Source: Planctomycetota bacterium (GTDB lineage Bacteria; Planctomycetota; MHYJ01; WSZJ01). From it: DNA of 36,560 bases. The notes under the pieces were generated by a model. The model was not told the DNA's origin. It saw only the letters and a program-made list of their open reading frames with translations, and ran no database searches. Location of the stretch: NCBI GenBank assembly GCA_016190145.1, contig JACPRD010000091.1, positions 1-36,560 on the forward strand, given 5' to 3'. Positions 15,610 through 23,572 of the stretch are shown piece by piece; within the stretch, counting starts at the first letter, position 1, and each line of letters starts with the position of its first letter. The translations under genes were made by a program, and so were the position numbers.

Positions 15610-16845
15610 ATGTTCACCATCGGACGCTTCACCCTTACCCCCGACGAGGTCATCCGCCGCAAGGCCTACCTCGAAATCACCCCACAGGACGAGCGCCGAC
15701 TGCTGGAGGCCCACCCGCACCTCGTCCGCCACTCCGGCCGCATCATCGACGCGTTCTACGTGTACCTCATGGGCCACGAACATACGCGCCGGATGCTCAC
15801 CCAACCCGGCCTCGTCGAACGCCTGAAGAAACTCCAGGCCGATTACTTCCGCGAGCTGACCTCCGGCGACTACGGCATGGGCTACTTCGAGAAACGCCTC
15901 CGCGTGGGCGCGGCCCACGACCGCGTCGGCCTTGCCCCCGAGTGGTACCTGGGCGCCTACGCCAAGTACCTCCAGATCGTCTCGGGCGTCCTCCGCGAAG
16001 TCTATGCGGACGATCACGAGAGGTTCGACCTCACCCTCGTCGCGCTCAAGAAGATCATCTACCTCGACATGAGCCTCGCCATCGATGCGTACATCCACAG
16101 CGCGCAGGTGCGACTCGAGTCCAAGAACGTCGAGCTGGAAGCGGCCAACACGGAGCTCCAGAAACTCCACGCAACCAAGCAGCAGCTCACCGACATGATC
16201 GTCCACGACCTCCAGAACCCGCTCACCGGGATCCGGTCGTTCCTCGAACTCCTCGGCTCCCGCGCGGAGGGATTGACGCCGCGGGAGAAGGAAGCCCATG
16301 CGGAAGCGCTCCGCCGGTGCGACGACCTCGGCCAGATGATCCTGAACGTGCTGCAGGTGAGCCGGGCCGAAGCCGGGAAGCTCGAGGCCTACATCGAAAA
16401 CGTCGACCTCGCCGAGCTGGTCCGCGAAAGCGTCAAGGCCTTCGAGCTCCCCGCGGAGCTGGACGGCCGCAAGGTGTCGGCCGAGGCGCCCGAGAAACTG
16501 CCCGTGAGGACGGATCAGTCTCTGATGAAACGGGTCCTCCACAACCTGCTGCGCAACTCGCTCCGGCACACGCCCCGCGGAACCGTCGTCCGCGTCGTGG
16601 CGCGGGCGGGCAACCATGGAGCGGTCGAGATCCGTGTCTCCGACGACGGCCCGGGAATCCCGCGTGAGGCTCAGCCCCTGCTTTTCGAACGGTTCGGCGC
16701 GCCCGCCCTCCGCGACGCCGGGCTGCGCGTCGACAGCGGCCTCGGCCTCGCCTGCTGCAAGTCGGCGCTTCAGGTGCTGGGCGGGTCCATCGCCGTTGAG
16801 AGCGACGGCAAGACCGGGACGACGTTCAAGGTCACGCTGCCTTGA
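15610..16845 (+). CDS. Protoglobin-coupled histidine kinase
   Basis: The 411-residue protein joins a globin-coupled sensor to a kinase. Residues 10-165 match the protoglobin fold, with the conserved pattern VGAAHDRVGLAPEWYLGAY; His103 is the expected proximal haem ligand. A short coiled coil (about 168-195) leads to the dimerisation domain with the phospho-acceptor in MIVHDLQNPLTGI (His199). The ATPase domain follows, with HNLLRNSLRHT as N box, VSDDGPGIP as G1 box, and SGLGLACCK and GTTF as G2 boxes. No membrane segment is seen, so it is a soluble sensor of oxygen, nitric oxide or carbon monoxide. No receiver is fused; the NtrC-type regulator two genes upstream is the natural partner. AAGGA immediately precedes the ATG. 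Confidence 0.92.
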   Translation: MFTIGRFTLTPDEVIRRKAYLEITPQDERRLLEAHPHLVRHSGRIIDAFYVYLMGHEHTRRMLTQPGLVERLKKLQADYFRELTSGDYGMGYFEKRLRVGAAHDRVGLAPEWYLGAYAKYLQIVSGVLREVYADDHERFDLTLVALKKIIYLDMSLAIDAYIHSAQVRLESKNVELEAANTELQKLHATKQQLTDMIVHDLQNPLTGIRSFLELLGSRAEGLTPREKEAHAEALRRCDDLGQMILNVLQVSRAEAGKLEAYIENVDLAELVRESVKAFELPAELDGRKVSAEAPEKLPVRTDQSLMKRVLHNLLRNSLRHTPRGTVVRVVARAGNHGAVEIRVSDDGPGIPREAQPLLFERFGAPALRDAGLRVDSGLGLACCKSALQVLGGSIAVESDGKTGTTFKVTLP

Positions 16846-16855
16846 AAACAGCCGC

Positions 16856-19800
16856 CTACCTCGCGGACCGCACCTTCAACGACCTCAGCGCGATCCGCCC
16901 CTTCCCCCACTCGAGCAGCATCGGCCCCGGACCGCGCTTCAATTTTCGCTCCTCGACGATCGTCGTCCGGTCCAGACGCGCCTCCAGGACGTCGCCGCGG
17001 ATGCGCAGCATGAGCACGCGGTTGCTGCCCGGGATCACGTGGTCGAAGACGGTTTCGCCACGGAGCGTGATGCGGAGGGGCGTGGGCTCCCAGGCGCCCG
17101 CGTAGATCCGCCACGTCCCGTCGCCGCACGGGGCGACGGACTCGAGCGAGACGGGGGCGACGCCGGTCAGCACGCGATCCTCGATCGCCAGTCCTTTCAA
17201 CCGAAACCCCGCCGCCTCGGCCCCCGCGAGCAGCTCCCTCCACTCCTCCTCGGCCGGCGCCGACTTGATTTCCTCGAGAACGACGTCGCGGAACGAGACG
17301 GAGGCGTCCTGGACGGTGATGCGGAGCCCGCCGGCCGCGGGGTCGTCGGGCCATCCGTACGGCAGAAGCGGGAGCTGGCCGTCCACCATGGCGGTGACGG
17401 CGGATTCGAGCGCGACGACTTCGAGGTCGCGCCACTTTCCCGGGAGGTCGCCGGGAAGGGCGATCTGGATCGGGTTGCCGGCCGTGCGGATGTCGACGCC
17501 GGAGTTGCGGCCGGACTCGAACCGGAAGCGGAGGCGGAGGCGGAAATTGCGCCAGCGTTCGTTGATGAAGAGTTCGGCGACGGGGCGATCGCCGGACGCG
17601 GTGCCGCGGAGGGCGCCGTCCGAGGTGATCCAGAGGGCGCGATCGGGGGTCTGGAAGCGGCCGGCGGTGGCGCCGTCGGTGAGGGGCTGGGGCTTGTCGA
17701 GGGCGAGGCCGCGGCCGACGCGGGCGAGAAGGGCCTGGCGCGCGCGCCATTCGTCGGCCCAGGCCTTAGGGGGCTGGCCGTTCACGACGACGTTGTCGAT
17801 CCTGACGGTCGTGCCGCGGTCGGTAAAGAAACTCGGCGGCGAGGTGAAGACGGGGTCTTCGGCAGGAACGGACAGGACTTCCTCGCCGTCGAGGATCACG
17901 GCGACCTTGCCGCCGGCGATGCGGAGGACGGCGTGCATCATCCGGCCCGGCTCCGGCAGGGGGCGGGGCTTCGCGGGGGACTGGCTGAAGCAGGAGAACT
18001 CGATGCGCGCGGCGCCCGGCCGGTGCACGAACCGGTAGCCTCCGGCGGCGATGCCGAATCCCGCGGGCTCTCCTTCGAGGAGCGTGAAGTCGGCGCGGAT
18101 TTCGACGTCGCCGCGCAGGGGGGCGTTGAGCTCGAGCGTGCCGTCGCGCAGCCAGATCGCGCCGTCCTCCAGGCGCAGTCCCTGCCGGCCCGCGCTGCCG
18201 CCGCCCGCGTGCAGTTCGGCGCGCCAGTCGCGGAGCTGCGCCGGGGCGGAGAAGTCCCAGGTCATGAAGAATCCGAGTCCCCAGCGGCGGACGGGGACTG
18301 CGAACGGCTCGCCCTCAACCGTTTCCGCGGCCTGGAACTCCAGTTCGGAAAGCTCGGCCGCTGCGGCGCGCCACGCGGGACTCTCCGCGAATTTCGCGCG
18401 CTGCGCCAGCCCCTCCCGGCATTTCCTCCAGTCCTTCCGGCGCGCCGCTTCGAGGAGCGACGCGAGCGCCCGGCGCGCCTCCGTCTCGGCGGCGAGCGCG
18501 GAAATCCGGTCCGCCAGCGCGTCGAGCTCCGCCCGGCGCGGCGACTCCGCCCACGCCCGCCGGGCGGCCGCTTCCCGCCCGCAGAACAGGCTCAGCAGCC
18601 CCAGGCCCACGGGTTTCGCGCCTCCGCCCCGCACGAACCTCAGCAGGTCGTCCGCCGGCAGCTCTGCGTACCGGAGCTGCGCCTCCCCTCCCCCGGCGAG
18701 CGCGAGCCGGATGCGCTGCTCCGTCGCGCCCTCGATCTTCACCTTGCCGATCGGAAGGTCCAGCTCCTCGCCCCTCGACTTCTCCGCCCCGGCGGCCGCG
18801 CACGCGAGCGCCGCTTCCGCTTCGGAAATCAGCCCCTCCCAGATCTCCAGATCCCCGGACAGCGACGGCGCTTCCTGCCGCACCCGCGCCACCGCCTGCC
18901 GCGCCGCGGCGAAATCCAGCGACGTCCCGTACTCGAGGATTTCCGCGAGGAGGGGGTCGAGGAGGTGAAGTGCCGCCGCGCGGTCGCGGTCGAGCTGGAC
19001 CTGGGCGAGGCGGCGTTTTTCGGCGGCGGCGAGCATCGCGAGGTCGGGGAGGTCCATCGCGAGGACGGCGTCGAAGCACCGGAGGGCGTCGGCGATTTTT
19101 CCCTCCGACTCGAGCCGCGCCGCTTCGGTGCGCGCGCGGTCGAACGCGGCCTGCGCATCGAAGCGGATGGACGCGGCGAGATCGGCGGCCCGCTTGCGGT
19201 ACTGGGGAGTCTCCGCCTTCCAGGCCTCGACCTCGCGGAGCGCCGCGCCGAGCGTGCCGGCCCGGCGGAGCGGCGCTATCCGCCCGGCGAGCACTTCCCA
19301 GCCCGCTTCGTCCGCCAGCACTCCGCGACTCGTCTCGTCCGGCGCCTTCACCGGAGGCTGTTCCGGTGGTTTTTCCGGCGGCTTCGCTGGCGGGTTCTCG
19401 ACCGGCTTCTCTTCGGGCGGCGCCCGTCCTTCCATGCGCGCCGCGATCGCCGCTTCCAGAGCCCGCCGCTTTTCGGGATCGGTCTCGCGCGCGAGCTCGT
19501 CGCGAAGGGCCGCGAGTTCCGCCTTCATGCGCCGCTGCTGGTCCACGAAATACCCGACGAGCCCGAGGACGGCGAGCGCCGCGACGCCGGCGCCGACCCA
19601 GAGGAGGCGGCGGCGGATCGCCTTCACGGCGCGCGAACCCAGTCCCGCGGCCTTCGCCTCGATCGACTGCCCGGCGACCCAGCGTTCGATGTCGGCCGCG
19701 AGCGCCCCCGCCGTCGCGTACCGGCGCGAGGGATCCTTTTCGAGGCACTTGAGGCACACGACCTCGAGGTCCCGCGGCACGCCCGCCGACTTCCTCGACG

Positions 19801-20584
19801 GCGCCTCCGGCTCGTCCTCCACCACCGCCTTCATCGTCGACATCATGTCCGCCCGCGCGAACGGCGTGTGCCCTGTGAGCCCTTCGTAGATCACGGCGCC
19901 CAGCGAAAACACGTCGCTCCGGGCGTCGATCGCCGCGGATTCGCCCCGCGCCTGTTCGGGGGACATGTAGAACGGCGTCCCCATGACCATCCCCGACATC
20001 GTGAGCTTCGAAGCCCCCGCCTGCTCGATGGCGAGCCCGAAGTCCATGAGGAAGGCCGTGCCGTCCGGCGCGACGATGACGTTCGAGGGCTTGATGTCCC
20101 GGTGAAACACCCCCACGCCGTGCGCGTAGTCGAGCGCCCCGGCCACGGCGCCCGCGATCTGCATGAACTGCGGCGTCGTCACCCGCCGCTTCTTGATCAG
20201 CACGTCCAACCCCGTTCCTTCGATCAGGTCCATCGTGAACCACGCGCGCGTCCCGTGCTCGCCCAGCTCGTGGACCGCGACGATGTGGGGGTGGCGGAGG
20301 CGCGAAGCGAGGCGCGCTTCGCGCAGAAATCTCTTGCGCATGTTGTCGTTCGCCTCGGGTGAGAGCATCTTGACGGCGACGACGCGCTGGAGATCGTCCT
20401 GCCAGGCGCGGTACACCACGCCCATCCCGCCCCGCCCGATCTCGTTCAGAATGACCAGCTTGCCGACCGACCGGCCCGGTTTCTTCCGCGCGGCTTCGAC
20501 CTCGGCATGCAGATCTGCCGTCGCCGTCCCCGGCCTCGGGGTCCGGCCCGATGATGATGTCCCTCCCGGGTGCCCACCGGTCAC
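16856..20584 (-). CDS. Large membrane-anchored Ser/Thr protein kinase with DUF1080-like C-terminal half
   Basis: The 1242-residue product starts with a Gly/Thr/Ser-rich lead, then a PknB-type kinase (about 40-305). This has glycine loop GRGGMGVVY (50-58), Lys72 in VAVKML, catalytic HRDIKPSN (Asp163), DFG (181-183) and the SPEQARG activation segment, so all key residues are present. One membrane helix lies at about 328-347, followed by a coiled coil and a Pro-rich stretch with PPEKPPEQPP. The outer part is long and has TPR-like helices, then lectin-like/DUF1080 beta sandwiches with ESGRNSGVDIRT. The start is the GTG at 20584 because GGGAGG lies seven bases upstream; the longer open frame runs into repeat elements. 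The cytoplasmic kinase and outward sugar-binding-like half suggest an envelope sensor, as is common in planctomycetes. The substrate is unknown. Confidence 0.88.
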   Translation of the reverse strand: MTGGHPGGTSSSGRTPRPGTATADLHAEVEAARKKPGRSVGKLVILNEIGRGGMGVVYRAWQDDLQRVVAVKMLSPEANDNMRKRFLREARLASRLRHPHIVAVHELGEHGTRAWFTMDLIEGTGLDVLIKKRRVTTPQFMQIAGAVAGALDYAHGVGVFHRDIKPSNVIVAPDGTAFLMDFGLAIEQAGASKLTMSGMVMGTPFYMSPEQARGESAAIDARSDVFSLGAVIYEGLTGHTPFARADMMSTMKAVVEDEPEAPSRKSAGVPRDLEVVCLKCLEKDPSRRYATAGALAADIERWVAGQSIEAKAAGLGSRAVKAIRRRLLWVGAGVAALAVLGLVGYFVDQQRRMKAELAALRDELARETDPEKRRALEAAIAARMEGRAPPEEKPVENPPAKPPEKPPEQPPVKAPDETSRGVLADEAGWEVLAGRIAPLRRAGTLGAALREVEAWKAETPQYRKRAADLAASIRFDAQAAFDRARTEAARLESEGKIADALRCFDAVLAMDLPDLAMLAAAEKRRLAQVQLDRDRAAALHLLDPLLAEILEYGTSLDFAAARQAVARVRQEAPSLSGDLEIWEGLISEAEAALACAAAGAEKSRGEELDLPIGKVKIEGATEQRIRLALAGGGEAQLRYAELPADDLLRFVRGGGAKPVGLGLLSLFCGREAAARRAWAESPRRAELDALADRISALAAETEARRALASLLEAARRKDWRKCREGLAQRAKFAESPAWRAAAAELSELEFQAAETVEGEPFAVPVRRWGLGFFMTWDFSAPAQLRDWRAELHAGGGSAGRQGLRLEDGAIWLRDGTLELNAPLRGDVEIRADFTLLEGEPAGFGIAAGGYRFVHRPGAARIEFSCFSQSPAKPRPLPEPGRMMHAVLRIAGGKVAVILDGEEVLSVPAEDPVFTSPPSFFTDRGTTVRIDNVVVNGQPPKAWADEWRARQALLARVGRGLALDKPQPLTDGATAGRFQTPDRALWITSDGALRGTASGDRPVAELFINERWRNFRLRLRFRFESGRNSGVDIRTAGNPIQIALPGDLPGKWRDLEVVALESAVTAMVDGQLPLLPYGWPDDPAAGGLRITVQDASVSFRDVVLEEIKSAPAEEEWRELLAGAEAAGFRLKGLAIEDRVLTGVAPVSLESVAPCGDGTWRIYAGAWEPTPLRITLRGETVFDHVIPGSNRVLMLRIRGDVLEARLDRTTIVEERKLKRGPGPMLLEWGKGRIALRSLKVRSAR

Positions 20585-20603
20585 GCTCGCGCCTCCCGGG
20601 AGA
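20585..20603 (-). promoter_or_regulatory. Ribosome binding site that fixes the GTG start of the large kinase
   Basis: GGGAGG lies seven bases upstream of the GTG at 20584. It decides the start, because the open frame continues for 58 more codons into a REP-like element and contains several other Met codons with no ribosome site. Confidence 0.8.
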
Positions 20604-20667
20604 ATGTACTGCGCAAGGAGGTGAGGGCGAAGGGGTATTGGGTGTCGGAAGGCGGGAAGCCGGTAAA

Positions 20668-20818
20668 GCCAGCCATAAGCCATAAGCGGCGCGCTGCGCG
20701 CGCCACATAGTGCGGAGTGGACTTCAGTGTTCCCGGGCTGTCGGGAATTCGGGAACACTGAAGTCCGCTCCGACTGCTTGTGGCGCGCGCAGCGCGCCGC
20801 TTATGGCTTATGGCTGGC
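20668..20818. repeat. Inverted pair of a REP-like element (about 68-bp arms, 14-bp centre)
   Basis: Arm 20668-20735 is repeated inverted at 20750-20818 with only a few mismatches, all in the middle. Each arm starts with GCCATAA twice. A perfect 7-bp hairpin follows, GGCGCGC with a 3-nt loop (20688-20704 and 20782-20798), then a GGACTTCAGTGTTCCCG end next to the centre. The whole could fold as one long stem. It lies between the stop of the stress-protein gene and the start of the large kinase, both minus strand, so it could also act as a transcription barrier. A second pair occurs at 25033-25303. Confidence 0.92.
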
Positions 20819-20846
20819 CTTACTGTGTTCCAGGCCCTCCGCCCCC

Positions 20847-21710
20847 CTACTTCCTGCTGCGCACAACCAGCATCGGAACCACGGACGCCCTCAGCACCTT
20901 CTCCGTCACGCTGCCCATCACCCACCGCGACACGCCCGACCGGCCGTGCGTCGTCATCGCGATCAGGTCGGCGCCGTGCCGCTTCGCCGCGTCCAGGATT
21001 TCCGCCGCCGGATCGCCCAGGCGGACCACCGGATCCACCGGGATCGCGGCTTCGCCGAAGTCCTTCACCGCGATGCGGACCAGGGGCTCGCCCGCGCCCT
21101 TCTTCTTCGATCCCTCGCTCTCCGGATCCACGATGCCCAGCACCATCACGCTCGCGCCGTAGGCCTTCGCGAGCTCCTTCGCGTGCGGAATCACCTGGAG
21201 CGAGTTCTCGCTGCCGTCGACGGGAACCAGGATCTTCTTGAACGGGATTTCCTGGACCGGCGCCCGCCTGGCTTTTGCGCCCACTTCCTTGAAACTCCGC
21301 ACGATCAGCACCGGCACCGGGCTCGCCCGCAGCACTTTCTCGGCCACGCTCCCGAATACGAACCGCGACATCCCGGAACGCCCGTGCGTGGCCATCGCGA
21401 TCAGCGTCGCCTTCTCCTGCTCGGCCACGTCCAGGATCGTCCCGGCCTCGGTCCCGACCTTCACGATCCCGCGCGCGCGGACCCCTTCCTTCACCATCTG
21501 GCGCGTCAGACTCGCAATGTACTTCTCAGCCTCCTGCTTCAGGCTCGCAATGAGGTCGCCGTACTCGAGACCGGCCTGGGCGGGGATGGTCGCGGCCTGG
21601 AAGAGGATGACGTCGCCGTCCTTGCGGCGGAGGAGGCGGCAGACCTGTCCCATGATGGCTTCGGCGATTTCCGAGCCGTCGAGGGGAATGAGGATGCGGT
21701 CGAAGAGCAT
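20847..21710 (-). CDS. Tandem-domain universal stress protein (UspA family) A
   Basis: The 287-residue protein is made of two Usp domains. Domain 1 (about 1-145) opens with FDRILIPLDGSEIAE and has the nucleotide-binding loop THGRSGMSRFVFGS. Domain 2 (about 150-287) opens with KKILVPVDGSENSL and has THGRSGVSRWVMGS. Both loops keep the HG-x9-GS pattern of ATP-binding members. Usp proteins bind ATP and help survival under starvation, oxidants or respiratory stress. GGAGGA precedes the ATG and spans the stop of the CBS gene, only two bases away, so the two are a coupled operon. It is one of four such double-domain genes here. Confidence 0.93.
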   Translation of the reverse strand: MLFDRILIPLDGSEIAEAIMGQVCRLLRRKDGDVILFQAATIPAQAGLEYGDLIASLKQEAEKYIASLTRQMVKEGVRARGIVKVGTEAGTILDVAEQEKATLIAMATHGRSGMSRFVFGSVAEKVLRASPVPVLIVRSFKEVGAKARRAPVQEIPFKKILVPVDGSENSLQVIPHAKELAKAYGASVMVLGIVDPESEGSKKKGAGEPLVRIAVKDFGEAAIPVDPVVRLGDPAAEILDAAKRHGADLIAMTTHGRSGVSRWVMGSVTEKVLRASVVPMLVVRSRK

Positions 21711-21712
21711 GG

Positions 21713-22294
21713 CTAGTCCTCCTTGCTGGGGACGGTTGCTTCGGGGAGCCGGCCGCGCACGCGGACGACGACGGAGAAACGGCGCGAGCGGGCGTTGTGA
21801 ACGGTGGCGATGGAGCGGACGCGCAGGCGGCCGATGCGTCGGCGGACGGCGTCGAGGAGATCCTCATGGTCGGGGATGTCCAGCGCGATGCGCGGGCCGG
21901 TTTCGGAGAAGCCCATCATGGAACAGAGGGCCTGGAAGAGGTCCGACTCGGTGAGGATGCCGACGATTTTTTCGCCGTTCACAACGGGCACGCCGGAGAT
22001 CTTGTGGCGGAGCATGAGCTGGGAGACGCTTTCGAGCGTGTCCATCGGGCTGACGGTGAGGGGGCCGGGCGTCATGAACTCCTCGACCGTGCGCCGGCTG
22101 TGCGCCGCGGCGCGTCCGTGCCGGCCGAGCGCGGATTCGAGGTCGCTGCGTGTGACGATGCCGACGAGGGCGCCGGACTGCACGACCGGGAGCCGGCGGA
22201 TGCGGTGTTTTTCCATGAAGTCGAGAGCCGTCTGGGCGCGGATTCCGGGGGCGATGACCACGGGGGGGGAGGACATCCAGTTCTTGACGAGCAT
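21713..22294 (-). CDS. CBS-pair protein with ACT-like C-terminus
   Basis: The 193-residue protein has two CBS motifs (about 1-60 and 68-125), with VKNWMSSPPVVIAPG, IRRLPVVQSGALVGIVTRSDL, EEFMTPGPLTVSP and ISGVPVVNGEKIVGILTESDLF. The last 65 residues (ALDIPDHEDLLDAVRRRIGRLRV and RRFSVVVRVRG) look like an ACT-type beta-alpha-beta domain. CBS pairs bind adenine nucleotides such as AMP, ATP or SAM and work as energy sensors. It is the first gene of an operon with stress protein A, and GGAG lies upstream of its ATG. A regulatory partner role for the Usp protein is inferred from coupling. Confidence 0.88.
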   Translation of the reverse strand: MLVKNWMSSPPVVIAPGIRAQTALDFMEKHRIRRLPVVQSGALVGIVTRSDLESALGRHGRAAAHSRRTVEEFMTPGPLTVSPMDTLESVSQLMLRHKISGVPVVNGEKIVGILTESDLFQALCSMMGFSETGPRIALDIPDHEDLLDAVRRRIGRLRVRSIATVHNARSRRFSVVVRVRGRLPEATVPSKED

Positions 22295-22539
22295 CGGCGT
22301 ATCTCCAAGAGGTGAAGCGGTCTAGCGCACGCGGCGTGCCGTTTTCAGGAAGGGGAGAAGCTGCTGGATGGCGTGACAGAATGCGGAAAAATTACGCGAT
22401 GCTGAGCAATTCTGCGCGCCTTTTCCTCCCGAATTTTCGGTTTGACTCCCGCCTCCCACGAGAATCCCCATGTCAGCGGTGGCCCTTCATTTGCGATTCA
22501 CCTGCTCCACTTCCGCATCCTCCATCCGGAGACCCCCCT

Positions 22540-23460
22540 ATGTATCGATCCATCCTCGTGCCCTGCGACGGCTCCAGCCTCTCCGAGTACGCCATCCCCT
22601 TCGCCGTCGAAATCGCCCGCCGCGACAGGGGCTCCGTCACCCTCCTCAGGGCGCTTCCCGACAGTCTCCTCGTCACCGATCTCCCGACCTCCGTGCAGGC
22701 CAGCTCGCGCCGCATCGCCGAGACGGAGATGGGGCAGCTCAAGAAAGCCTTCGAGTCGTCCGAGGTGCCGGTTTCCGTCCGGATGCGCATCGGGTTTCCG
22801 GTGGAGGAGATCCTGCTGGGCGCGGCGACGAGCGACCTGATTGTCATGACCACGCACGGCAGGGGAGGCATCAATCGCTGGGTCATGGGAAGCGTGGCCG
22901 ACAAGGCGATCCGCCTCTCCCCGGTACCCGTCCTCGCGATCCACCCGCCCGAAAAACGGACACCCGCCATGGCGGAGGCAGCGGCTCTTCGTATGTTCCG
23001 CGACGTCTGCGTCCCGCTCGACGGCTCGCCGCTCGCCGAGCGCTCGCTCGCCGAGCTCGGGCAGTTTGCGGGCGGCGAGGCGCGCATCAACCTCGTCCGG
23101 ACGGTCGCGAAGGACGCGAGCGGCGCGGCCGAGGATCTCGCGGACAACTACCTGCAGGACGCGGCGTCGAAACTCGAGGCGCGCGGCGTGCGGGTGACGC
23201 GATCGGTGCAGAAGGGCGACAACGCGGCCGAGGAAATCGCAAAATACGCGATCAAGACCGGCTGCGGACTCATCGTGATGACGACCCACGGCGCGAGCGG
23301 CATCACCCGCTGGATGCTGGGCGGCGTGACCGACAAGGTGGTGCGCCGCGGCCCGACGCCGGTGCTCGCCATCCGGGCGAGCCGGAAACTGTGGAGAGGC
23401 GGGAAGAGGCCGCTCGCGGCGGCGCCTGCGAAGAAGAAGAAATCCACTATCATCATCTGA
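22540..23460 (+). CDS. Tandem-domain universal stress protein (UspA family) B
   Basis: The 306-residue protein has two Usp domains. Domain 1 opens with YRSILVPCDGSSLSEYAIPF and has the loop THGRGGINRWVMGS, fully conserved. Domain 2 opens with FRDVCVPLDGSPLAERS and has THGASGITRWMLGG, where the usual final Ser is Gly, so its nucleotide binding may be altered. A basic tail with a Lys run (PAKKKKS) ends the protein and is not usual for the family. The gene is divergent from the CBS/Usp A operon across a 245-bp gap. GGAGA lies upstream of the ATG at 22540; the longer open frame upstream has no domain content. Confidence 0.92.
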   Translation: MYRSILVPCDGSSLSEYAIPFAVEIARRDRGSVTLLRALPDSLLVTDLPTSVQASSRRIAETEMGQLKKAFESSEVPVSVRMRIGFPVEEILLGAATSDLIVMTTHGRGGINRWVMGSVADKAIRLSPVPVLAIHPPEKRTPAMAEAAALRMFRDVCVPLDGSPLAERSLAELGQFAGGEARINLVRTVAKDASGAAEDLADNYLQDAASKLEARGVRVTRSVQKGDNAAEEIAKYAIKTGCGLIVMTTHGASGITRWMLGGVTDKVVRRGPTPVLAIRASRKLWRGGKRPLAAAPAKKKKSTIII

Positions 23461-23461
23461 G

Positions 23462-23552
23462 AGCGTGAGAAAAATTGGATCTCCGGCGCGGTCGGACCTC
23501 GCTCGCTTCGCTCGCTCGCCCCGACCGCTCCTGCGATCGAGTTCTCTCACGC
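23462..23552. repeat. Nested inverted repeats between two stress-protein genes
   Basis: AGCGTGAGA (23462-23470) pairs with TCTCACGCT (23544-23552). Inside it, GCGGTCGG (23488-23495) pairs with CCGACCGC (23521-23528). The centre is a run of CTCGCTCGC-type repeats around a TTCG. The structure ends about ten bases before the AAGGAG ribosome site of the next gene and starts right after the stop of the previous one. It may be a terminator/leader or an intergenic repeat element. Confidence 0.7.
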
Positions 23553-23572
23553 TGACTCTAAGGAGTCCTTCG

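Noticed and set aside
16616-20362. A 1248-codon open frame on the plus strand opposite the large kinase
   Set aside because: It is a high-GC antisense shadow with Arg/Pro-rich, domain-free translation, while the minus strand holds a complete kinase.
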